A stretch of 38,985 bases of DNA from CAYPNF01 sp964411985 (GTDB lineage: Bacteria > Verrucomicrobiota > Verrucomicrobiia > Limisphaerales > J093). Positions 7,930 through 16,348 of the stretch are shown one piece after another; the first letter of the stretch is position 1, and each line of letters starts with the position of its first letter. A program made the position numbers and the translations under genes. Below the pieces are notes generated by a model. It saw nothing but the letters and a program-made list of their open reading frames with translations. It was not told the origin of the DNA and ran no database searches. The DNA is taken from positions 1 to 38,985 of the forward strand of contig CAYPNF010000069.1 of NCBI GenBank assembly GCA_964411985.1. The letters run 5' to 3'.

Positions 7930-8838
7930 ATGCATACTTCCATTGCGGTGGTTTTCAACCCTGCGGCTCGTGGAGAGAAAGCGAGGCGGCTCCACGGTTT
8001 TCTGAAGCAGCTCGAGGGTCAATGCTCATTGCATCCGACCGAGGCGGCGGGTCATGCCACGGAACTGGCGGCGCAGCTGGCACGCAGCGGGACTACGACC
8101 GTTGTGGCGGCAGGTGGCGATGGCACGGTCAATGAGGTGATCAACGGGCTTGCCGCTGACCTGCGCCTCCTCCCAGGTGTTCGGTTGGGTCTGTTGCCTG
8201 TGGGCACCATGAACGTGTTTGCGCGGGAGCTTGGAGTGCCACTCCAGTGGGACAAGGCATGGGAGGTGGTTTGCCATGGGCGCGAGCATCGGGTGGATCT
8301 TCCCTATGTAGAGTGGGGAGGGCAGATCGGTGCGCGGCGACGGTACTTTGCCCAGTTAGGGGGCGCGGGGTTGGACTCCCGGGCGATTGCCTTGGTCAGT
8401 TGGCGTCAGAAGAAACTCTTGGGACCTGTCGCCTACGTTCTGGCGGGTATTCGGGCAGCTCTGACCCGAGTGGGTCGGGTGCGGGTGGAATGCCAGTCTC
8501 CCCAGATTTCGGCTGAAGGCGAGTTGATCTTGGTGGGTAACGGCCGGCTCTATGGGGGCAGCTTCGAGCTGTTTTCTGGGGCAAGCCTCGAGGATGGGTT
8601 ATTGGACATCCGGGTCTTCCCCAAGGCTGGCTTTTTTCAAGCCGTGCGGGTGGGTTGCCAGCTCTTGAGGCGTGGCCGCTCGGCTTCTGCCGCGGAGACC
8701 TGCTTTCGGAGTCCGGAGTTCACTCTTTCATGCCCGGATCCACTTCCCTTCGAGTTGGATGGGGAGAATGTGGGATTTCTTCCTGCCAGGTTCCGTATCA
8801 TGCCGAGACTCCTGCGGGTTCTCGTCCCAGCAGGGTAG
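7930..8838 (+). CDS. YegS/DgkB-type lipid (diacylglycerol) kinase
   Basis: 302 aa. The N-terminal catalytic domain has FNPAARGEKARRL, the diagnostic VVAAGGDGTVNEVINGL loop and LGLLPVGTMNVFARELG. The C-terminal beta-sandwich includes FAQLGGAGLDSRAI and VGNGRLYGGSFELF. Enzymes of this family phosphorylate diacylglycerol or other lipids using ATP at the inner face of the cytoplasmic membrane. Length and motifs are normal. It is third in the maf run. The exact lipid is unknown. Confidence 0.9.
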   Translation: MHTSIAVVFNPAARGEKARRLHGFLKQLEGQCSLHPTEAAGHATELAAQLARSGTTTVVAAGGDGTVNEVINGLAADLRLLPGVRLGLLPVGTMNVFARELGVPLQWDKAWEVVCHGREHRVDLPYVEWGGQIGARRRYFAQLGGAGLDSRAIALVSWRQKKLLGPVAYVLAGIRAALTRVGRVRVECQSPQISAEGELILVGNGRLYGGSFELFSGASLEDGLLDIRVFPKAGFFQAVRVGCQLLRRGRSASAAETCFRSPEFTLSCPDPLPFELDGENVGFLPARFRIMPRLLRVLVPAG

Positions 8839-8970
8839 GGCGACGGTGTCATTGTCTTACAGAAGGTAACGAAGTGAACGAAGATCCTGATGGAACAGGA
8901 GGGAATTTGGCTCCAAAGACGGTTCTTGTGTTTGCCGGTGTTTGCAGTACAAGTGCTTAGCGCACGTCGC

Positions 8971-9936
8971 ATGAGACGCCTATTTTTCATTCTGTTGTTG
9001 CTGGTTTCGCCCGCCTTGGACGCTTTGGCGGCGGGAGCGAACGAGCCTGCCAATGCGGTCATGGTGATCGTGAACGATTCCGTGATCACCCAAAAGGACG
9101 TGATCTACTACGTGGGTCCCACCGTCGATTTGCTCAGGCGCCAGTACGGCGCGCGGCCTTCGATGCTGGAGCAGAAAGTACTCGAGGCTCAGCGGGAAGG
9201 GGTCGACCAACTCGTGGAACGTCGCCTCATTCTGGATGAGTATAAGCGCGCGGGATACAACATCCCCGACAGCGTGATTGATGACCGGGTGCGCGAGCGC
9301 ATCAAGCGGAGTTACGGAGACCGACTGAGCCTCACGAGGACCCTGGAGGCAGAAGGGATCACCTACGAGACTTTCCGCAACCGGATCAAAGAGGACTTCA
9401 TCATCGGGATCATGCGGAATCATAACATCAGTCAGGATATCATCATCTCCCCGTTCAAGATCGAGAAATACTACACCGACAACCTTTCCAAGTTCAAAGT
9501 GGGAGATTCGGTCAAGCTGCGCATGATTGTGGTGAACCAACCTGCCACCGCTCCCGCGGGCATGGCCAAGAAACTGGCGCAGGAGATCCTCTCCAAGCTT
9601 GGAGAGGGCGCATCCTTCGCCGACATGGCGACCGTCTATTCCGAGGGATCTCAGAAGGCCCAAGGGGGAGACTGGGGTTGGGTGGAGAAGACTGTACTGC
9701 GCAAGGAACTGGCCGACGTGGCTTTCACCCTCAAGCCCGGTCAGCGGAGCGATATCATTGAGACCAAGGATGCCTGTTACGTGATGTTGGTCGAGGACGT
9801 GCGCGCCAACTACACCAAGACCCTTCCGGAGGTTCGGGATGAAATCGAGAAAGCCTTGATGTCGCAAGAACGGGCACGCCTTAGCAAACAGTGGATCGAC
9901 CGGCTGAAAGCGAAGTCCTTCGTGCGTTATTTCTGA
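8971..9936 (+). CDS. SurA/PpiC-type periplasmic peptidyl-prolyl isomerase
   Basis: 321 aa from MRRLFFILLLLVSPALDALA, a clean signal peptide; a longer reading from 8890 would bury it. Residues about 27-175 form the SurA-like helical chaperone domain (VNDSVITQKDV ... LEQLVERRLILDEY type segments; here VDQLVERRLILDEYKRAG). Residues about 180-275 form a parvulin domain (VKLRMIVV, GASFADMATVYSEGS, GGDWGWVEK, VAFTLKPGQRSDII). It folds outer-membrane or secreted proteins. It is followed on the same strand by pdxA, the same order as surA-pdxA in E. coli, although a repeat element of about 85 bases separates them here. Confidence 0.9.
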   Translation: MRRLFFILLLLVSPALDALAAGANEPANAVMVIVNDSVITQKDVIYYVGPTVDLLRRQYGARPSMLEQKVLEAQREGVDQLVERRLILDEYKRAGYNIPDSVIDDRVRERIKRSYGDRLSLTRTLEAEGITYETFRNRIKEDFIIGIMRNHNISQDIIISPFKIEKYYTDNLSKFKVGDSVKLRMIVVNQPATAPAGMAKKLAQEILSKLGEGASFADMATVYSEGSQKAQGGDWGWVEKTVLRKELADVAFTLKPGQRSDIIETKDACYVMLVEDVRANYTKTLPEVRDEIEKALMSQERARLSKQWIDRLKAKSFVRYF

Positions 9937-9962
9937 CGCCTGGCGATGGGCGTTCTGGCGAG

Positions 9963-10049
9963 AATCTTGGAGTGCGGTGGGAATGGAGGGTAGGGACATC
10001 GCGCTGCGATGTCCGGGGTACGGACGGCCCGGCGGTCCGTCCCTACCAA
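9963..10049 (+). repeat. Intergenic composite repeat between the chaperone gene and pdxA
   Basis: A short remnant of module B (CTTGGAGTGCGGTG, from about 9967) is fused directly to module A (9977-10049), so the usual spacer is deleted. Module A has the intact GGACATCGC/GCGATGTCC hairpin, an ACGGAC/GTCCGT second stem and GGTAGGGA...TCCCTACC outer arms. It has the orientation of the upstream gene. It ends 36 bases before the pdxA start. Confidence 0.85.
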
Positions 10050-10085
10050 CACTTAGCGGTCCCTAGCCCATCATGAAGAAATGAT

Positions 10086-11066
10086 ATGTGGATCGGCATT
10101 ACTATCGGGGACCCGACCGGTGTTGGGCCGGAAGTCACCCTGAAGGCCTTGGCAGCGCACCCTTTTGAAGCCACGCAATTTCTCCTGTTGGGTAATCCGT
10201 CGGTTCTGGTGCGCGCCAACGAGAAGATCGGGCTCCCGTTGGTCCCCTTCACTTCTTTCGATTCCTCTTGCCCGTTCGCAGTGCTAGATCCCAGCGAAAG
10301 GGTGCTTCCCTCAACGCTGGCCTGTGGTGCTCCTGAGGCTGCGTTGGCTGCGGTGGATTGCCTGCAGAAGGGGGCTGAGCTTTGCCTCAAGGGTCCTCTT
10401 GCAGCCCTGGTCACCGCTCCGGTGAGCAAGGAGGCTATCCTTCGGGCCGGCGTCCCGTTTGTCGGTCAAACCGAGTTTTTGTCGGAGTTGGCAGGGGTGA
10501 CCGATACGATCATGATGTTGCTCGGGGAGGATGGCGCCGGCAGATGGCTACGGGTTGCCTTGGTGACCACCCATTTGCCGATCAGGAAAGTGGCTGACGC
10601 CATCACCCGGGCAAAAGTGGAGTTGGCAATCCGGCGCGCCATCGAGGCGTGTACGGACTTGGGACTTCCTAGATCCCGAGTGGGTGTCTGCGGGCTGAAT
10701 CCTCACGCTGGCGAGGGCGGGAAGCTGGGCACCGAGGATGTGGAGATCGTGCTACCGGCGGTGGAGGCTGCGAGAGCCACCGGTGCGGATGTGGTGGGGC
10801 CCATGGCGGCCGACACTCTCTTTCACTACGCCTACAAGGGCGAGTATGACGCCGTGGTGGCGATGTATCATGATCAGGGGTTGGCTCCGCTGAAGATGAT
10901 CGGGTTCGACCGCGGAGTGAACTGGACCTTGGGCCTTCCGTTCATTCGGACTTCGCCAGATCATGGCACCGCCTACGATATCGCGGGACGGGGTTTGGCG
11001 AATCCTTCCAGTATGGTTGAAGCGATTCGGTTGGCGCGGAGGTTGGCGGGGTACAGAGCTTCCTGA
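10086..11066 (+). CDS. pdxA: 4-hydroxythreonine-4-phosphate dehydrogenase
   Basis: 326 aa, against 329 in E. coli. It starts MWIGITIGDPTGVGPEVTLK, the family signature. Metal-binding histidines are visible in VTTHLPIRKV, GLNPHAGEGGKLG and MYHDQGLAPLKM, and the C-terminus has HGTAYDIAGRGLANPSSM. It oxidises 4-phosphohydroxy-L-threonine in the DXP-dependent vitamin B6 (pyridoxal phosphate) pathway, in the cytoplasm, as an NAD- and metal-dependent dimer. It follows the SurA-like gene as in many Gram-negative bacteria. A decayed duplicate of its first quarter lies at 12546-12783. Confidence 0.96.
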   Translation: MWIGITIGDPTGVGPEVTLKALAAHPFEATQFLLLGNPSVLVRANEKIGLPLVPFTSFDSSCPFAVLDPSERVLPSTLACGAPEAALAAVDCLQKGAELCLKGPLAALVTAPVSKEAILRAGVPFVGQTEFLSELAGVTDTIMMLLGEDGAGRWLRVALVTTHLPIRKVADAITRAKVELAIRRAIEACTDLGLPRSRVGVCGLNPHAGEGGKLGTEDVEIVLPAVEAARATGADVVGPMAADTLFHYAYKGEYDAVVAMYHDQGLAPLKMIGFDRGVNWTLGLPFIRTSPDHGTAYDIAGRGLANPSSMVEAIRLARRLAGYRAS

Positions 11067-11583
11067 AAAAGCCCCAGAGTTCCCATCCTACGCGAGCTAG
11101 ACTGAGTGGTTTTGCTTGTTCCCTCAGGAAGCTGGCCACCTCCACGAACAGGGCCTTATGGTTCTATGTGTAGGTATACTTTACACTAGTAGATTCTCGT
11201 CCCAAGAGCAGAGTTGTTCTGAATTGACACTGTCTTATTGTCCGAATTAGGGATTGTTAATATTCATAAGGCCCTTATGTGTTAGGTTTTACAACAAAAC
11301 CACACGAGACAGTCTGCTCGGGAGTTGGACCTGCCCCTCGATACTCGGCTTTGCTCTGGTTGATGACCCTCCAAGAACCGCAGAATACCTGTCGGGCCGT
11401 TTTACAGTCTCCTCCAGCGGACCGGGAACTCAGTCCCCTGCAGGAGTCTCTGTATGGTTGGCTTTAGACATTTGTAATGAACTACTTACAGCGAATGCTG
11501 TTCCGTGCTGCTGGATGTGGCATGATCTTTGCTTTTTGATGTTTGCCTGCAGTTTAATAGACAAAACGGCTTCAAATACGACT
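11067..11583. other. AT-richer intergenic region with inverted repeats, no gene seen
   Basis: These 517 bases separate pdxA from the sorting-signal protein. An exact 15-base palindrome, CATAAGG-C-CCTTATG, lies at 11265-11279, with a related GGGCCTTATG at 11151-11160 followed by a similar TGTGTAGGT/TGTTAGGT tail. AGCTTCCTGA (11057-11066, the pdxA stop) and TCAGGAAGCT (11124-11133) form a 10-bp inverted repeat with a 57-base loop. A TTGACA box at 11224-11229 could be a -35 element, but no convincing -10 is at the right distance. Translations across the region show no family resemblance. Confidence 0.5.
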
Positions 11584-12276
11584 ATGAGTACGAATTTGCG
11601 ATTTCCGAAGTTGGCCAACTCCCGAGGCTTTTTGGCGGCCCTTCTGCTATTGCCAAGTGCGTGGGCGGTTTCTACGGCGCCTTCGGGTGACGCTGTTCTG
11701 ATTCCGGGAGATGCCGATCTGTGGGATCTCGATCACGGCTACGCCTACAAGTGGAAGGTTGCTTACATTCTGCCCGAAGGGGAGGAGGTTACCTTCGCGA
11801 AGTTGGAAATAAAGAGCATCGACAACTGGTACGGCGACCCAGATAAGGACATCCTCTATATTGATCTGCTGAACATAAACAAGGCAACTGGAGGTCTGTC
11901 GAGAGTCGAAGACAAACCAGCGTCCGGAGACTGGTGGCAGTCTAAAGGCCTCCTGGGTGACGGTCTGGGGATCCGGCTCGATGAATACACTGACGAGAAA
12001 GACGGTGGCAAGCCGACGGGTTCACTCTATGCTGAAGACTACAGCTATACCTTTGGTACTCTCGAACTAGCCGCACTAACGAGTTACCTGAGGGGCGGCA
12101 CACCGGGCTACGTAGCTCAGTTTGCTCTCGCGTTTGACCCAGATTGTCACTACTACAATTGTGGTGTCAAATTCACGATCGAGACCGAGAAGATTTCCAC
12201 CCCTGACGCCGGATCCACCGCCGCGCTGATGATTCCCGCGCTGGGTGCTCTGGCCTATTTCCGCCGTCGCAGCTAA
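11584..12276 (+). CDS. Secreted protein with VPDSG-CTERM-like sorting signal
   Basis: 230 aa from MSTNLRFPKLANSRGFLAAL at 11584. The start places a normal signal peptide at the N-terminus; the in-frame extension to 11254 has no coding character. The mature part is acidic and Tyr/Asp-rich (DADLWDLDHGYAYKWKV, DNWYGDPDKDILYIDLL). The C-terminus, TPDAGSTAALMIPALG followed by ALAYFRRRS, has the tripartite form of VPDSG/PEP-CTERM signals: motif, hydrophobic helix, Arg cluster. Exosortase would process such a protein and deliver it to the envelope or to extracellular polymer. No exosortase gene is in the window. The function of the mature domain is unknown. It has its own terminator. Confidence 0.85.
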   Translation: MSTNLRFPKLANSRGFLAALLLLPSAWAVSTAPSGDAVLIPGDADLWDLDHGYAYKWKVAYILPEGEEVTFAKLEIKSIDNWYGDPDKDILYIDLLNINKATGGLSRVEDKPASGDWWQSKGLLGDGLGIRLDEYTDEKDGGKPTGSLYAEDYSYTFGTLELAALTSYLRGGTPGYVAQFALAFDPDCHYYNCGVKFTIETEKISTPDAGSTAALMIPALGALAYFRRRS

Positions 12277-12309
12277 GTTCTAAGTCTAATCCAGTTCCGC
12301 TACTAGGTT

Positions 12310-12343
12310 CGGGCACCCTTGGTCGGGGTGCCCGTTTTGTTTT
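12310..12343 (+). terminator. Rho-independent terminator after the VPDSG-CTERM gene
   Basis: CGGGCACC (12310-12317) pairs with GGTGCCCG (12327-12334) around a 9-base loop and is followed by TTTTGTTTTT. This is a strong hairpin plus T-run, 34 bases after the stop. Confidence 0.85.
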
Positions 12344-12349
12344 TGCGTG

Positions 12350-12534
12350 TGGGAGGGAAAGCGGCACCTGGGGGCGCGCGCACCCGTGGAGAGGGGGTGC
12401 GGTAGGAATGGAAGGTAGGGACATCGCGCTGCGATGTCCGGGTGTGCGGACGGCCCAGCGGTCCGTCCCTACCAAGACCTGGCGAAGCTTTTGGAGAGTG
12501 CGGTGAGGAGCGAAGCGATGTACCGCTTTTCCCC
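12350..12534 (+). repeat. Intergenic composite repeat, A-B copy
   Basis: The spacer (GGAAAGCGGCACCTGGGGGC, from about 12356) is followed by module A (12402-12475), with the intact GGACATCGC/GCGATGTCC hairpin. Module B follows (about 12478-12534, GCGAAGCTTTTGGAGAGTGC then GGTGAGGAGCGAAGCGATGT). It has the orientation of the upstream gene. The right end abuts the pdxA fragment by about 12 bases. Confidence 0.85.
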
Positions 12535-12545
12535 TGCCTTGCGGC

Positions 12546-12783
12546 ATGACTCGGGGACCCGACAGGTGTTGGGCCGGAAGTCGCACGGAAGGCCTGGGCA
12601 TTGCACGTTTTTGAAACAACACCGTTCCCCCTGCTGGGCAGTCTTGGGGTTCTCGAGCGCGCCAACGAGAGGATCGGGCTCCCGCTGACGCCTAACGCTT
12701 CCTGCCCGTTCACAGTGCTAGATCCCAGCGAAAGAGTTCTGCCGACGTGCGGTGCTGCCGAGGCCGCCTTGGCGGCGGGGGAT
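12546..12783 (+). pseudogene. Decayed duplicate of the 5' quarter of pdxA
   Basis: The DNA aligns with pdxA 10105-10358, with scattered substitutions and small indels: CGGGGACCCGAC, GGTGTTGGGCCGGAAGTC, GATCGGGCTCCCG and GTGCTAGATCCCAGCGAAAG are shared exactly. One frame from 12601 still reads ERANERIGLPLTPNASCPFT and VLDPSERVLPTCGAAEAAL, against VRANEKIGLPLVP and VLDPSERVLPSTLACGAPEAAL in PdxA. The first part is in another frame, it lacks a start codon, and only about codons 7-91 are represented. It cannot encode an enzyme. It is a local duplication remnant lying directly after a repeat copy, just as the intact pdxA does. Confidence 0.9.
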
Positions 12784-12859
12784 CGGCCACCTTCCCTCTC
12801 GACAAAGCCGGTTCTCCTTCCCAACCTGCCTCTGTCGAATCTAAGCCAGCTGCTGCGCT

Positions 12860-15553
12860 ATGACTGTGAACAGATCCGTATCAGGAGTAAGAGATCATCC
12901 GTACGGAAGCCTTTTTGCCGCGGGAGTGAAGGGGCAACCCCGTCTCATTGGATGCCTGGTCGCCCGGGACGGGACCATTTTGGATCTGAATCAGAAAATG
13001 GCGGACTGTCTCGGCCAGCCTCGGGAGCAGTTAATCGGGACGGTTCTTTGGCCCTATCTAGCCGTGGATGGTTGTCGTGAGCGGCAAGCCCTCGTCCACC
13101 AGGTGATGGTGAGGAATGAGTCCTTCCAGCAAGACACCTTGTACAACGGGAGATGGTACGATACATCCTGGTCGCCTTGGGTGGACGATCAGGGCGAAAT
13201 CATGGGTGCCTTGATGCTGGGCTGGGACATCACGGAGCGAAGAGTCCGGGGAGACCTCTGTGAGCGAAGGAGAGTAGAAGAGGGCCTTTGCCAGAATGAG
13301 GAAGCGCTTCGTGCCGTCTTTGAAATGGTTTTGGTGGGCATCGCCGAGGCCGACCCGGTCACCGGCCAGTTTCGAAGGGTCAATCGGAGAATGTGCGACA
13401 TCTCAGGCTATGCTGCCGAAGAGCTGTTGGAGATGCGGATCACGGATCTGACCCACCCAGAGGATCGGGAGCAGGATGGGCGGATGTTCGAGGAGCTTGT
13501 TCGTGGGGAAAGATCCTCCTACACGAATGAGAAGCGCTACCGGCGAAGGGATGGGTCATCCGTTTGGGTCAACGTCAACGTGTGCCTGATCAGGGACCAG
13601 CACGGGCGAGCTCTTCGTTCATTGGCAACCGTCGAAGATACTACCCAGCGTAGGGAAGTGGAGCAGGCGCTTGTTTGCCAGAAAGACTTTCTGGAGCGGA
13701 TTCTGGATTCTACCGATGCGCATTTGGCGGTGGTGGATGCTGGGGGGCGCATCTGCCTGGTGAACGCGGCGTGGAGGCGTTTTGCGCAGACGAACCACGC
13801 CGGCGAGGAAGGCTTGTATGGCCCGGGGGCGCGCTACATCAGGGAATGCGATCCGGCGGCGGGTGACATGGAATGCGCCCAGGAAGCTTACGAGGGAATT
13901 CGCAGGGTTCAAAAAGCAGAATTGTCGCGCTTTGAAATCGAATACCCATGCCACTCGCCCACTCAAAGGCGGTGGTTTGTCATGCGGGTGCTGCCCATGA
14001 TGGGCGGTGAGGGGCTCGTTCTGGTATCGCACGAGGACATCACGGTGCGTCGGGAAATGCAGGAGGTATTGGCGCGGAGCCGGGCTGAGTTGAAAGCCAT
14101 CTATGACCATGCACCAGTGATGATGTGTGTGGTGGATGAGGGACGAAGGGTGCTTTACGCCAACCCTGAGTTCACCGCCTTTACTGGAACTCCCGAAAAC
14201 GACCTGAAGGGAGGGCGCGCCTGCGGGATCTTCGGCTGCATTAATGCCCGGGAGGATCCGCTCGGTTGTGGTTTCGGGACCAGTTGCACAAACTGCGCGT
14301 TAAGACTGGCCATCGAAGACACTTTCCAAACCGGAACCGTCCATCACCAAATTGAGTACCTCGCCACTTGGGAGTGCGAGGGCGAACGACGAACGGTCGC
14401 GCTGCTCGGATCTACCGCGTTAATCGGAAAAGAGGATCAGCGCATCCTCCTGCTGTGCTTGCACGACATCAGCGGACTCAAGAAAATAGAGGAGGCTTTG
14501 CGGGGGAGCGAGAGACTGTATCGCTCCCTCTTCGAAAGCATGCTCAACGGCTTTGCCTATTGCAGGATGCTGTTCCGCGACGGAAAACCGCAGGACTTTG
14601 TCTACTTGGCGGTCAATGAGGCCTTTGAATCACAGACCGGGCTTAGGAACGTGGCGGGCAAGAGAGTCTCAGAAGTCATCCCCGGCATTGCCGAGAGCGA
14701 TCCACAGTTGCTCGAGATCTACGGCCGAGTTGCCATGGGGGGCAAGCCCGAGCGATTCGAGATATTCCTCAAGAGCCTGCAAATGTGGTTCTGGGCTTCT
14801 GTGTATTGCCCGGCGCCGGAGCACTTCGCGATTGTGTTCGACGTGATCACGGAGCGAAAGAGGATGGAGAACGAATTAAAGGCCAACCAGTCTTTGATCC
14901 GCTCCCTGGCAGCCCGCAATGCAGAGGCTGAAGAACGTGAACGCCAGAGAATCGCCCGCGATTTGCATGATGATGTCTGTCAGAACCTGACCGCGATCGG
15001 TCTCAACCTTCAACGGTTGCAGGAGGAATGGTTTCGCGCGATGTGTGTGGAGCCTCCCACTGCCTTTCGTGCGTCCCAGGAACTGCTTCAGCAGACCACG
15101 GTCCAGATCCGGACGGTCATGGCGGAGTTGCGTCCGCCCTTGTTGGATGATTACGGTTTGGCGGCTGCGCTTCGATGGTATGCTGAACAGTTTTCCGAAC
15201 GCACGGGCATTTCTGTTTCCGTGGATACAGGGAGTACCGAGGGCAAATCGAGGTTGCCGGTGGAGCACGCGTTGTTTCGAATCGCCCAGGAAGCGTTGAA
15301 CAATGCCAGCAAGCACGCGCAAGCCTCACGCGTCGATATCTGGTTGGGGGTGGATGAGCAGTCTGTGTGCCTGGAAATCGCCGATAATGGAGTTGGATTC
15401 TCCGTGGAGAGGATTGCGAATGCCATGCCTGTGGGCTATTCTGGCTGGGGAATGCTCACGATGGCGGAACGGGCGGCTGGAATCGGCGGTTGTTTTCGGG
15501 TGGAGTCAGCTCCGGGACGAGGGGCTACCGTGATTGTGGAGGTGCCCCTATGA
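12860..15553 (+). CDS. Multi-PAS sensor histidine kinase (HisKA_3/NarX type)
   Basis: 897 aa, no clear membrane segments, so probably a cytoplasmic sensor. There are five PAS-like domains at about 25-120, 150-270, 276-400, 409-545 and 552-670. The kinase part is HisKA_3 with H703 in RQRIARDLHDDVCQNLTAIG. The ATPase domain (about 800-897) has EALNNASKHAQAS (N box) and IADNGVGF. The fourth PAS contains a Cys cluster (C455, C460, C470, C476, C479). The third PAS ends with YPCHSPTQRRWFVM, which resembles the last PAS of the CheB-CheR fusion at 16349. The stop overlaps the next gene's start (ATGA), so the two form a two-component pair. No good ribosome-binding site precedes the ATG. Confidence 0.93.
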   Translation: MTVNRSVSGVRDHPYGSLFAAGVKGQPRLIGCLVARDGTILDLNQKMADCLGQPREQLIGTVLWPYLAVDGCRERQALVHQVMVRNESFQQDTLYNGRWYDTSWSPWVDDQGEIMGALMLGWDITERRVRGDLCERRRVEEGLCQNEEALRAVFEMVLVGIAEADPVTGQFRRVNRRMCDISGYAAEELLEMRITDLTHPEDREQDGRMFEELVRGERSSYTNEKRYRRRDGSSVWVNVNVCLIRDQHGRALRSLATVEDTTQRREVEQALVCQKDFLERILDSTDAHLAVVDAGGRICLVNAAWRRFAQTNHAGEEGLYGPGARYIRECDPAAGDMECAQEAYEGIRRVQKAELSRFEIEYPCHSPTQRRWFVMRVLPMMGGEGLVLVSHEDITVRREMQEVLARSRAELKAIYDHAPVMMCVVDEGRRVLYANPEFTAFTGTPENDLKGGRACGIFGCINAREDPLGCGFGTSCTNCALRLAIEDTFQTGTVHHQIEYLATWECEGERRTVALLGSTALIGKEDQRILLLCLHDISGLKKIEEALRGSERLYRSLFESMLNGFAYCRMLFRDGKPQDFVYLAVNEAFESQTGLRNVAGKRVSEVIPGIAESDPQLLEIYGRVAMGGKPERFEIFLKSLQMWFWASVYCPAPEHFAIVFDVITERKRMENELKANQSLIRSLAARNAEAEERERQRIARDLHDDVCQNLTAIGLNLQRLQEEWFRAMCVEPPTAFRASQELLQQTTVQIRTVMAELRPPLLDDYGLAAALRWYAEQFSERTGISVSVDTGSTEGKSRLPVEHALFRIAQEALNNASKHAQASRVDIWLGVDEQSVCLEIADNGVGFSVERIANAMPVGYSGWGMLTMAERAAGIGGCFRVESAPGRGATVIVEVPL

Positions 15554-16203
15554 GGCTCACTCTGTTTCTGGCCGATGACCACGCCATTTTTCGCGAGGGC
15601 CTCCGGGCTCTGTTTCAGGCGCAAGCAGATCTGCGGGTGGTCGGAGAGGCAGCCGATGGGTTGAAGACGGTGGAATTGCTGATGGCCTTGAAGCCAGACG
15701 TGGTCCTCATGGACGTGACCATGCCAGGGCTCGGTGGGATTGAAGCCACACGCATCCTTCGCCAGAGAGGTTCGCTCTCCCGCATCGTCATTGTGTCGAT
15801 GCACTCGACGGCGCAACATGTTTACGAAGCCCTGGCAGCTGGGGCCAACGGCTATATTCTGAAGGAGGCGGCCTGGCTCGAATTGATGAACGCCATCCGC
15901 GCTGTCTGCCATGGACGTACTTACCTTAGTCATGGGCTTCCGGCGCAGGCCATTGAGGACTACTTGCTGCGGCGCACTGTCGCTACCCAGAGCAGCCCCT
16001 TGCAGCGGCTTTCAGCTCGCGAGCGCCAGGTGCTGCATCTGGTGGTGGAGGGGCGCTCCAGCGCATGGATTGCCGAGACCATGGCGCTCTCCGTCAAGAC
16101 GGTGGACACCTACCGCAGCCGTCTGATGGGGAAGTTGGGGGTTAAGAATGTCGTCGAACTGACCAAGTTTGCCCTGCAACATCAGCTTACTCCTTCGACC
16201 TAG
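15550..16203 (+). CDS. NarL/FixJ-family response regulator
   Basis: 217 aa from MRLTLFLADDHAIFREGLRA; its ATG overlaps the kinase TGA, which sets the start. The receiver domain (1-120) has phospho-acceptor D55 in VVLMDVTMPGLGG and K in GYILKEAA. A LuxR-type helix-turn-helix (about 150-210) reads LSARERQVLHLVVEGRSSAW then IAETMALSVKTVDTYRSRLM. Phosphorylation by the upstream kinase should control DNA binding. The targets are unknown. Candidate sites include the 22-bp repeat that begins 8 bases after the stop, but this is speculation. Confidence 0.95.
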   Translation: MRLTLFLADDHAIFREGLRALFQAQADLRVVGEAADGLKTVELLMALKPDVVLMDVTMPGLGGIEATRILRQRGSLSRIVIVSMHSTAQHVYEALAAGANGYILKEAAWLELMNAIRAVCHGRTYLSHGLPAQAIEDYLLRRTVATQSSPLQRLSARERQVLHLVVEGRSSAWIAETMALSVKTVDTYRSRLMGKLGVKNVVELTKFALQHQLTPST

Positions 16204-16210
16204 GGTCGCC

Positions 16211-16232
16211 GAGTCAAGAATCCCCTACAGAC
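16211..16232 (+). repeat. 22-bp direct repeat, left copy
   Basis: This block starts GAGTCAAGAA and ends CCCTACAGAC. It is identical to 22401-22422 over all 22 bases, and the match stops at both edges. It lies 8 bases after the response-regulator stop and 117 bases before the CheB-CheR gene. Confidence 0.85.
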
Positions 16233-16348
16233 ACCGCTTCCGTTTCCTGCTAGTGGCTTGGATCGCGAGGAGTCAGAATGACTCCTTCGGAGTATGAACG
16301 AGGGGTCGCACCGAGTGGTATTGACCCTGCAAGAAGCAAACGAGCAGT

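Noticed and set aside
8980..9999. 339-codon minus-strand frame
   Set aside because: It is antisense to the SurA/PpiC gene and has no recognisable domain.
11057..11133. 10-bp inverted repeat as pdxA terminator
   Set aside because: The loop of 57 bases is too long and there is no T-run.
11254..11583. Long N-terminal extension of the VPDSG-CTERM protein
   Set aside because: It would place about 110 non-hydrophobic, Cys/Trp-scattered residues before a clear signal peptide. The region is AT-rich with palindromes.
12601..13080. 159-codon frame as a real gene
   Set aside because: Its first half is the decayed pdxA fragment and its second half runs into the histidine kinase in another frame.
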